64,000 nt of DNA from Bedellia somnulentella (lineage: Eukaryota; Arthropoda; Insecta; Lepidoptera; Bedelliidae): contig OY755173.1 in NCBI GenBank assembly GCA_963576735.1, positions 19,872,873 to 19,936,872 of the forward strand, written 5' to 3'. The position numbers and the translations under genes were made by a program. The notes under the pieces are model-generated. The model did not search any database. It had not been told where the DNA came from and was given only the letters and a program-made list of their open reading frames with translations. Below, piece by piece: positions 22,801 through 34,800 of the stretch (position 1 is the first letter of the stretch; each line of letters starts with the position of its first letter).

Positions 22801-25800
22801 TGGTTGCTTACAGAGTAAGATTCTTATTTATTTTTGAGATATACTTAGTCATATGTAGGTGCCTTACTCCTGTGTCAGTCAGGAGGTCGCTGGTTCGAAT
22901 CCTGCAATCTTATGATGAATAAATGATTTTTTCCTAGTCTTGGATGATATTTATGTACATACATACATATACATATACTCACAGCCATAAATCCCTAGAA
23001 GGGGTAGCCAGAGCTAAGGAATTAGAAATTCCTCAGCCACTTTTGGAAGGTTGAGTGGGGAAAGGATGGTAAAATAAAGGTTGTTGGTGATGGGACTCCA
23101 ACCCCATCGCCCAAAAATCCCTTAAAAGCCCCAATACCGTTAGTCGCCTCTTACGTACACCCACCGGAAGAAATGGGGTAGTCATATTCTAAGCCGACAC
23201 TACACAGCAACTATAAAATATTACATTATAATACGAGGGCGGGTCAATAAGTCCGTGACTTTTGGAATAAAACACAGATTTTTTGATAAAAAAAAAATAT
23301 TTTTCTACGTATTCTTCCTTGAGCTCTATACACTTTGTCCAACGCTTCTCCAATTTTTTTGTCCCTTCCAAAAAAAATGTTTTGTCGATGTCCTCAAAAT
23401 AGGCCTCTGTTTGCGAGATAACTTCATCATTGGAGTCAAATCTTTTTCCACCTAGCCATTTCTTCCCTAGAGGAATGGCGACGAATTGTGCGGCGGGTCA
23501 CCCAACCAAAATGACGACCACGACCACTCTGTTAAGAGTGTTACGACTGAGAAGTAGTCGCTCGGAGCCAAATCTGGAGAATAGGGCGGATGAGGGAGCA
23601 ATTCATGGATTTTTGCCATCGCAACTGCACATGTGTGCACCCTTGCATTGTCTTGGTTTTTTTCAAATCGTCATTGAATCGGTCCAATAAGTTGGCATAA
23701 TATTCCCCATTGATTGTTCTTCCCTTTTGTAGGTAGTCAATGTGGATTATCCCGCGTGCATCCCAAAAAACAGTCGCCATAACTTTATTGGCTGACAAAC
23801 CCACCTTGGTCTTCTTTGGCGCCGATTCACCCTTAGAAACCCACTGTTTTGACTGTTGTTTTGTCTCTGGTGTGTTGTGATGGATCCATGTTTCGTCTAC
23901 GGTTAGAAAACGGCGCAAAAACTCCTCCACATTGCGATTAAACAACGCCAAACCTTCCTGTGAAATTGTTACACGATTGCGTTTGTGGTCGACTGTGAGC
24001 AAACGCGGCACCCATCTTGCGGAAAGCTTTTTCATGCCCAAGTGATCATTCAAAATTGAAACCACTGAGCCATGCGAGATCCCTACAGCTTCCACAATCT
24101 CTCGCACTTTCAATCTTCGGTTGGCCAACACCATATCGTGATTTTTTTTTATTGTTTCGGGTGTAGAGACCTCAACTGGGCGTCCAGGACGTTCGGCATC
24201 TTCAGTGCTTGTACGGCCACAACGAAATTCAGTAAACCACTTTTTTACCATTGAAATCGATGGTGCAGACTCCCCATAGTATTTATCAAGCTTAGCCTTG
24301 GTCTCGGTAATGGTTTTTTTCGCAAGAAATAATGCTTAATAAGCACACGAAATTCACTTTTTTCCATTTTCTCCTCAAATTTGTGAGTAGTCTGATAAAA
24401 ATAGCTGTCAAACACAAACTAAGTGACGCAGCAAGTTAAAACTTAGACAGGAGTCAACTGACAGATGCCTGTGCATAGGAGCAGTGTTGCTGTTTCAGTA
24501 AAGAGGTCAGAAACTCAAAAAGTCACGGACTTATTGACCCGCCCTCGTATATTATAATTTTGTATACTATAAAATATTTCATTGAGTTGGCTTTACTAGG
24601 GCCTCACTTGATCTGTATATTATGCCCATTAATATGTTTAAAAAAGGTTTCAGAATCTATCGAAAAAACACAAAACATAGCTTCCTGAGTGTTGCTTAAA
24701 CTCCATAACTTTGAGCCCCCGGAGTGACTATATGTAATAAAGTTATATAAATCAAATTACTAATGGAATGGGGCTTTTTAAGTGGTTTTTGGCGATGCGG
24801 TTGGAGACCCCTTCCAAATGTGGCTGACGAGTTTCTAGATCTAAAGCTCTGTCTACCCCTTTTTGGGGTGTATATATGTATGTTATATACTCGATCTACC
24901 AAAAATCATTTTATCATGCAGTAAATATAATCAAATTTTTCCAGAATTACTTTATGGGACACCGAGAAAGAGAGAATAGTAATACTGACATCCCGTTTAG
25001 TGATGACCATCAAGTATGATTTCATTGCCATGAAGCATTTGGATTTCAAGAAGACTTATTTGGATGATCTGGATACAATCGTTATTGGGGAACTGGTTTA
25101 CCCTCCGAAATCTTTGGTGCCGTAAGTATTTAGTATAACAAATATCTACATACACTGGGTGCTGTACTCCAAAAATATATAGTTCATATTCAGTTCTTCC
25201 AGAAATTAGTTACAAAGCAATTTTAAACAATATATTGCAAAATAATGTTTATTTCGTTGCAAGTAATATGGGAGTAATAAATATGTAGTATTTTCTAAGA
25301 TTTTCACATTAAAAATCAACCGCTGGAAAAAGTTCGTTCATATAAATATCTCGGTTGTATTGTGAACGAAAATGAGGACCACGCTGTGGAGGTCAGATGT
25401 CGTATCGAACAAGCCAGGGCGGCATTTATCAAAATGAGTCATCTGCTCTGCAATCGTAATCTCAAACTCCCCACAAGTTGCCGTTTAGTGCGGTGTTACG
25501 TATTTTCAGTTCTTCTGTACGGAGTAGAAGCGTGGACACTAACTCAGACCTTGTGTAAGCGGTTAGAAGCTTTCGAAATGTGGATTTACAGAAGAATGTT
25601 GAAAATATCCTGGACGGATAGAGTAAGAAACGAAACGGTTCTACAGAGAATGCACAAAGATTTGGAGTTGATGAAAATTATAAAGATTCGCAAGCTACAA
25701 TACATGGGCCACATAATGCGCAATAGAAAATATGACCTCCTCCAATTAATCCTGCAGCGAAAAATACAAGGTCGCAGAAGACCGGGCCGTAGGAAAACCC

Positions 25801-28800
25801 ACTGGCTTCAAAATCTGTCCGAATGGGTCAACTACAGTTCCATCGAATTGGTCCGCGCCGCAACATCATGGGCCAAAATGGCCATAATGATAGCCGACCT
25901 CCGATGGGAGATGGCACCCAAAGAAGAAGAAGATTTTTAAAATTGCACATTACAATATTTACAATTAAAACAACTATTTATATTCAGTTATTTAATCGTT
26001 TATTTTTACATGGATTACGGGCTTTAAAAACCATGTAATAACACGCCATTAAATAACCGAAAATAAATAGTGGTTTTAGTTGCAATAAATTTATTCGAAC
26101 AAGTATATCTAGTTGTAAATGTTTTCATATTCATTTATTATGCTTCATCTTCAAATCAGTCAAAAAACAGAATGCTTATTGTCAAATAAAAGAATGGGTC
26201 AAACATATCACCTCATTGAAATGTACCTTATTTGAAAGTTCTTTTGTGTATAGTTCTACACATGTAAAGGAAGCCAATTTTGAGCAAATACCTTTTCGTG
26301 TTTTTGAGTCTTAGAACAAACAAAGTATCATACAAAATCACATACATACATACATGTACTTACGGTCATAAATCCCTTAACGGGGTAGCCAGAGCTTTGG
26401 AATGAGAAATTCTTCAGCCACTTTTGGAAATTTTAGGAGGAAAAGATGGTAATATAAAGGTTGTTGGTGACGGGTCTCCAACCGCATCACCCAAAAATCC
26501 TTTAAAAGCTCCAATACCGTAAGTCGCCTCTTACGTACACCCACCGGAAGAAATGGGCTACTGATATTGTTACGTACCGGGTTCTTAATTTGATAAATAC
26601 CAGTCACACTTTCGTGCAATAAGGTGTAATTATATTTATTGACCAATAACGCACTTTACACAACACAACAACACTATCGATAATTAACTATCGATACTCG
26701 CACTAATTAACAACACTAATTTACTCCGTTATAGTAACACTGTCCACACCGTTAAGCTTATTTCCGTAATCCGTATATCACTGCACTGTCGTATTTAATT
26801 TCTTCGCTCTAGTATTTCGCTTGTTCTCGCTTTAGTTCTTCGCACTCGAATAACTCCGTAGCACGCGTTGCTCTTTATATATGCCAAATCTCAAATACGC
26901 GAATATTACAGAAAGTTCTAGTACCACAAAAGGAAAAGTCGATATTCGAGAAACATCTAGTAATTCCTTTTTTTACTTATTAAAATACTAGTAACGCCAT
27001 CTGTTCTCTAGTAGTGGCAAATCCTATCTCCTACTTGCGAACAGATGTCGTAACATTACCCCCTCCTTACATTAATACTCGTCCCGAGTATTATTGCTTC
27101 CATGGTACTTCGCAAGTCGATCGATGTGAACTATTTTCGAAGCCCCTCTAGGTTGGCGTTGAATTCTGTACGTTACATCGTTTATTCTAGTGACCACCTT
27201 GTACGGTCCTTCCCACCTATTTTGTAACTTAGGGGACTTCCCTTTCTGGCGAGTTGGATTGTGTAACCAGACGAGCATACCCTCTTCGAAACGCGGCGTG
27301 TTAGCTTTACGGTCATATCTGGTTTTCATCTTTTCACTAGCATGTAAACCATTTTCACGCACTAGGGAATGTACATCTTGCATTCTTTCCCTCAAATCGC
27401 TTACATATTCAGTTACACTCTGCGGCTCATCTGGTGACCCTCCTGTCAACAAATCTACAGGCAATCGTAGCTCTCTTCCGAAATTGACGAAAGCAGGTGT
27501 TTCCTTCGTGCTTTCGTGAACAGCTGACCGGTAAGACAGTAAAAATAATGGAATGTGTTTGTCCCAGTCCTTCTGATGTTTTTCAACCATCTTCGCCAAC
27601 TGTCTCTCCAGTGTTTGGTTGAACCTCTCCACCATTCCATCTGACTGAGGATGATATGGCGTCGTCCTGGTTTTATGCATTCCAAGTAGTTTGCACACCT
27701 CTTGAAATACTTGTGACTCAAAATTTCTTCCCTGGTCAGAGTGTATCTCCAGGGGCACGCCAAATCGACAGATCACTTCCTCAACCAGTTTTGTAGCCAC
27801 AGTTATTGCTTCTTGATTGGGTATGGCAAACACTTCAGGCCACTTAGTGAAGTAATCCATCACCACCATGAAATATTTATTTCCGGACTCTGATTGTGGA
27901 AACGGTCCAGCCACATCAACGGCAATCCTCTCCCAGGGAGCTCCCACATTGTACAACCGAGCCGGTTGATCGTGTTTTTCCTTCTTCCATTTCATGATGG
28001 GTCTGAGGTTCTCATCTTCTTCTTGGGCCTTCTGCATAGCTTCTGTTTCCCATCCATCCAATGGACAAATTCGAGTCACTTTCACGACCTCCTCCTTCGA
28101 CTCTTGCTTCCGGCAATGTTTACAGTCTTCCGGACACGGTCTACGTGAAAGCGCGTCTGCATTGCCATGAGATTTACCACTACGGTGCTCGATAGAAAAG
28201 TCATACTCTTGTAGCTGTTCGATCCATCGAGCTACCTGTCCTTCCGGGTTTTTGAATTGGAGAAGCCATTTCAGTGCAGCATGATCAGTTCGAAGCTTGA
28301 ACGGTCTCCCAATCAAATACTTGTAAAAATGCTGTAATGTCTTTGGCGTCGGCCATTTCTGCACAGCTTCCACCTTTTCCGGATCCGTCTGAATTCCTTC
28401 TCGGCTGATTACGTGTCCTAAATAGTTCACTGAAGTTCTAAACAGCCGGCACTTCTTCGGATTCAGTTTCAGGTTTGCTCCACGAATTTTCTGAAAGACT
28501 TGTTCCAGGTGCTTGAGATGGTCTTGGAAGCTTTTGCCTATTATGACCACGTCGTCGAGGTACACCAGGCAAGCCTCGCCAACCAATCCCGCCAACGCAC
28601 ACTCCATAAGCCTTTCAAAAGTAGCTGGCGCGTTGCAGAGACCGAAAGGCATGACGTTAAACTGCCACAAACCCTTTCCAGTTGAAAACGCAGTCTTCTC
28701 TTTATCAGTCGGATGTATTTCCACCTGCCAGTAGCCTGACTTGCAGTCCAGGGTTGAAAACCACTTCATGCCACTCAAAGTATCCAGAGTGTCATCTATT

Positions 28801-31800
28801 CTTGGCAAAGGATAGCTGTCCTTCTTTGTCACGTTGTTCAGTTGCCTGTAGTCAACACAAAACCGTGTGCTTCCATTTTTCTTCTTAACAAGAACCACTG
28901 GAGAACACCACGGACTGGAGGACGGACTAATGACCTTCTTCTTTTTCATGTCTTCGAGCAATTCTTCAACTTCTTTCTCCTTAGCTATTGGGATTCTCCT
29001 TGCTCTCTGTCTAATAGGTCTTTCGTCCCCTGTATCAATTCTGTGTTGCACTAAAGATGTTCTGCCTAAGTCCTCTTCTGCATTTGAGAAGATGTCAGCA
29101 TATTTCACCAGCAACTGTTTAATCTTGATCCTCTCCAAGTAAGATAAGTCATCCTGGATCTCACTTAACAAGTCAGTTATATTAGGCTATTAAAGGGCTA
29201 TTAAAAATAATGCAATAACACGCGATTAAAATATCCGAAAATCAATAGTTGTTTCAATTATAATGTGCAATCGTGAAAATCTTAGAAAATACTAAGTCAG
29301 TTACAGTTGAATTATCGACTTTCACTTTGACTTTCCCATTTGGAGAATGACAGCTCCTCATCCAGACTACTTCTTCACACTGACCAACTACTTCACCCCG
29401 CTTAAGCTGTACATCTTCTTGGTCAAGGTTGACTACCTTCACTATTGCCGTCTTGTTGCTTGTAACCAAAGTTCTTGCTGTCAGAAATTTCCTTGGCCCG
29501 TTCTTCCCTGTCTCTTCAATCAACACACAACGATGCCTCTTCTTCTCGCTGTCTACAGGTAACATCACCGGAACCAACTTCTGAGAACGCGCAGGAATAT
29601 TGATGGTTTTCAAGCATTTCACTTCACCGACGGGACCACCCAGTATAAAGATTTCTTCCTGGCCACACTTGAAAATTCCTCTCGTTATGTCAATCCGGCA
29701 GTTATATTTCCAGTCCTAGTATGCATTCATCCATTATCTCAGCCACAATGACTTGATGAGTATAAGACGTCTCGCCAACCATCATCCTGACTGAGAGTTC
29801 ACCAAGGACAGGTATTCGCTGGCCAGAGGCGGAGAGTAGCCGACACTTAGTATCTCTGCTATACTTGATATTCGCTGCTTTCACCAGTGCCGGATTGATC
29901 ACCGTTCTAGACGCTCCAGTATCAAGGGTCATCTTACAGTCTTGATCATTGACACAGCCCAATATCACCAAACTGTTCCCGTTACAGGCTTGTGAGATGG
30001 TCATTGTCGGGGCTTTCTCCTCTCTAGCCAGCACCTGCCCCCCGGTCCTGGCTAATGCTCGTTTCCCTGGACGTTTGCGGCAGGAGCCTCTGCCTGCCTC
30101 TTTTCTTCCTTCCTCAGCGGGCAACTTAATCTCAAATGGCCCCTTTTCCCGCAGCCATAACAAATCGGTCCAGTACTCCTTCCGACGGGTGCTTTAATGA
30201 CCTTGACGTCCTCATTTGCTTCCGCAATCTCACGAAGTCGATGAGTTTGGCGCGTATCCTGGCGGCAAGCTTCAACTTCTAGAGCGTTCGCCAAGGCATC
30301 CTTGAGAGACGTGTGGTGTTGAAGTCTCACCGCTGTTCTCACTTCGATATCTCTGATGCCGTCGACGAATGCTTGCACCAGGTTCATTTCCACCGTCTTC
30401 GGATCTACACTGGGATAGGCCTTGCGGACGAGCTTCTCGATTTCAAGGGCCCACTGCTGAAGTCCCTCTCCGGAACGCTGGACCCTATCACGCAGCTGAG
30501 CGCGGAACACGTGCTCCAGGTGTCGCTCTCCATAGCGAGACTCCAACGCATCCAGCAGGTCCTTGAAACCACCACTCGGAGTCGGCAGCGCCTCTATTAC
30601 TGACAGTGCTTGACCTCGGAGCGCCACCGTCAGTGCAGTCAAACACTGTTCATCAGTCCAACCATTGGCAGCCGCAACAGTCTGGAACTGATGTCTATAC
30701 GCCGACCAGGATGTTGTTCCGTCGTAGGGAGGAACCTTCACACGAGGACCATGGACAGCTACTACATTCTCACCGGAGACAACCTTGACCGGTCGTGATT
30801 CAAGCTGCAGAACCCTTTTCTCCATTCCGCGGAAGTCGGTCTTCATGTCATCGATATCTTTCTCAATAGTGGTTACCTGCTCCTTCATCTGCTCTACGTC
30901 TTTTTCCACAGTAACCACCCGACCACTGACTTCATTGACCGCAGTGAGAACTTGTGAGAACTTAGTTTGCTGTTCCTCGCGCAACTCACGAACTTCTTGT
31001 TTCACAACACCCTGTACCTCCGAATGTATGTTTTTCACAACATCCTGTATGCTTTGTTGTGCTTCACGCATGCTTTGAAACATTTCAACTATCATCGCCA
31101 AGTCAGTATTAGTTGCGGCCGCCGGCGCCGTTGATGTAGACGGCGCGTTAGTCACCGCGGACGTCTCCTCTGGAATGTCACTCCGAGGGTTCGTGACCGA
31201 TGACCTCATTTCCGACAGCTGTTCACCCTCTGCGGCTTTCTGAGCGCGTGTCTTCACACCCTCTCTTCCGTCTTCCTTCGGCATAACTGGCATCTTCAAA
31301 TCCACTTCTGTCACCAATTGTTACGTACCGGGTTCTTAATTTGATAAATACCAGTCACACTTTCGTGCAATAAGGTGTAATTATATTTATTGACCAATAA
31401 CGCACTTTACACAACACAACAACACTATCGATAATTAACTATCGATACTCGCACTAATTAACAACACTAATTTACTCCGTTATAGTAACACTGTCCACAC
31501 CGTTAAGCTTATTTCCGTAATCCGTATATCACTGCACTGTCGTTGTTGAAAACTGAAGGCCTCTACTGCAAACTAAAATAAAAGCCTTCTTATCCGTTTC
31601 CAATCCAATCGTATATTATTCTTTTTCCTAATCACATTTTCTCTCGTATCACACTTCTTATTTCTATTTACAATCAATCAAAAAATATAAAAGTCAAACA
31701 TATTTCATAAAGAACGATATCAACGAAAATAGGTAAAGGTAAAATAATAAGGTTTTTAACATCCTCCCGGCCAAAATATAGCAAAACACCTAAATAAACA

Positions 31801-34800
31801 TATTACATTCTAGGAAATTTTGCTAAAGCAAAACAAAATAGTCAAATATTATAAGTTTTTCATGTAAAACAAATCCGCCGTATGAAAAACAAGATAACTT
31901 AGTAAATCATTAATTATTCACATTTCCAATAAACAATAATTTTGAAACATGCCGCTTAAGTATACCACCAACCGTACGAACGTCTACAATTCTAACTAGA
32001 TCGTCAGGACCTGGATATATTTTATCGATTACTCCCTTTGGCCAAACATTACGCGGTAGATGGATCCACAACTATAACCAATGCTCCTACTGTAATATGA
32101 GCCCGATTGACCTGTCCGGAGCGTTTTAATACAGTCGGTAGGTATTCGCGTACCCATCGACGCCAAAAATTATCCGCGAGTCGCTGCGCATTCCTCCAAC
32201 ACTTTTGAGAGATGCCGTCGCAGTAACCCAACCACGGCACATCAGAAGGTCCCCCTAACAAAAAATGATTAGGAGTCAAAGCTTCCGGGTCCGCTGCATC
32301 AACTGAAACATGAGTGAGAGGACGAGAATTGAGTATATTTTCGATCTCGGCCAATAACGTTTGCAACACTTCTTCTTTAGGTGCCTGTTCTTTCAAAACT
32401 ACACCTAAACAACGCTTAACGCTGCGCACGAGTCGTTCCCATGCCCCGCCAGTATGTGGTGCTGCTGGAGCGTTGAATCGCCATCCTATATGTTTATTTG
32501 TTAAGAAAATATGTACACTATCCTGATTAATATTTTGTAATACTTCTTTCAACTCTATATTAGCCCCGCGAAAATTTGTACCATTATCAGAGTACATGGT
32601 AGATGGACATCCTCTTCTAGCCATCATTCTGCGCATCGCCATAATGGCTGAATCCGTGCTTAAGTTACCGGCTAATTCAATGTGTATTGCCCTAGTTGTA
32701 AGACAAGTAAATAACGCACCATATCGTTTCTCACGTCGTCGTCCCATTGTTACTTGCATGGGGCCAAAATAATCTAACCCGCAATGAGTAAATGGACGAT
32801 GATGATGGGCTAGTCGACCGAACGGTAAATCGCCACTAACTTGTTGCATGGGTTGAGCTCTGCGAATTAAGCAAAATTGACAATCATAACTTAAACGCTT
32901 AACTGATGGTCGTAAGTGAAGAATCCAGTATTTTTGTCTTAACGCATTGACTACACTTTCAGGTAAACACGATGGTTCATTAGAAACAAACCCTCTAATC
33001 TCAAACCCTCCAGATGCGTGAATTTTGGTCACATCTGCTGTTTCATTTCTTCCACAGTATCGACGCTATCTGCATAGTCATCCACATAATGACGTCGTTT
33101 AATTGCCATTACAGCTCTAGGGTGTGTAGTCGAGAATTCATCAGCATTTTTTCTTAAAATGTATGTTGCGGTGCATGGTGATGATTTTGCACCAAAAATC
33201 ATTGATGTCATTTTGTACGTCCTTACAGCACTATTTTTATTAGGTCGCACAGTGATTCGCGTAGAACAAGCTAGGTGGACAAAAGTCATTGTCCAATTTC
33301 CTGGAATTGATCGTTTTATGTTGTCAAGAACAACCCTATTATCTCATTTCCAAAAATTGATTGTGCAAAGTCCCGTTATGGCTTGCTAATGAGGTGTTAA
33401 AGGGTAAGTAATGACGATTATTACTAATTTGTAATCGTCTCAGTTGCAATTTTGCCACATATTCGACAACACCTCATGACTTGTGCAGTAAACGAATCAG
33501 TGTTTTGTGCTATGGATCCTATTAGTACAGGTAAGAACATTATATTTTTATAGAAATCTTACTCCTAGGTAACTAAATCCAATAAAATTTTACGGTCTAA
33601 AAGATAGTAGGAAAAACACAAAGAAAAATATATTTTTTAAATGTTTTATAGACTGCAACTTTTTGTCTCCACATGTCTCCGGGTTAGATTTTATATATGT
33701 CGTAGATCTAAGCCTAAACTTAATATTAAACATCACTTTCCATGCTCCTTTTTTGCTCTAACATTTTTTTTTATTTTTTTTACAGAGCAAGTGCTTAGTG
33801 TTTCGAAAATTGAATTTTTCGAAGAGTGGATAAAACACGATAAAGAAAACAGAAATTCACGCATTTTCGATTTTTTTTCGGTTAAATTTGATCTCTCAAA
33901 TATAACCGAAGTATCCTTGCGTGAAATCACCAAGAGCATCGCTGCTAGTAGCATGAAAATAGCCCAGAAATGGAATAGTGCTAGTCGCATTAGGGAAAGG
34001 TTTCTCTCTATGCATAAAACATAGCTGGAAGGCAAAGACTTTCATTTCAAGGTGTCTGTTAACCCTCCAGTTGCCACCACTTCTACTGAGGGTGCTCAGC
34101 GACCGGGAAGACCTCAAAAGAGCTTTGAGGAGTCATCATATAAAACAAAAAAACTACGTGTGGACGGCATCGTTTCTGAATGGAGTGCAAAAGAGTTGGC
34201 AATTGCTGCAGAAGTAGCTAGTAGATCGGAAGGCAAGCGGAACGTTGCCCAAGCTATAAAACGAGCGAGTGATGGAACAAGTGTTGAGCAAAATGTAGCC
34301 TGCCCTAATGGAAGACTTCTCACCGATATTGAAGCGTGTGCCTATTATATGGACGCTAAGTGTACAAGTCACACGTACAAAGCTAAGAGGAAGTGGGAAA
34401 TGAAGGCGGGACATAAAGTGTTACCATCATACTATAGTATACGTAAGTGTTTTTTATCCTGTTATCCCCCTTCGGAGCACATTTCTGTAACGGAAACACG
34501 CGCAGAAATTAAGCTACAATCGATTTAAGACAAAACTGCTGAGAGATTAGTAAAAACACAGGAAGAAGATATAATAGGTGTGCTTCCACAAAATTCATTC
34601 GCCCATTTCGCGACCTTATGTAAATATCCCTCGTAATGAAAATGATTACATAGAGTCGGATTCTTCAGATGATGATAGTGATAGGGAATGATTGTAACAT
34701 ATATAGAATATTATTTTTTAAGTAACTGACTTGTAAACATTTGTTTTTCATATTAGTTTTAAGTTTAGAAAAATGTTTAATGTGGAAGGAATCATGATTT

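Noticed and set aside
28500..28734. Forward open frames within the Gypsy element
   Set aside because: Antisense shadows of reverse transcriptase codons.
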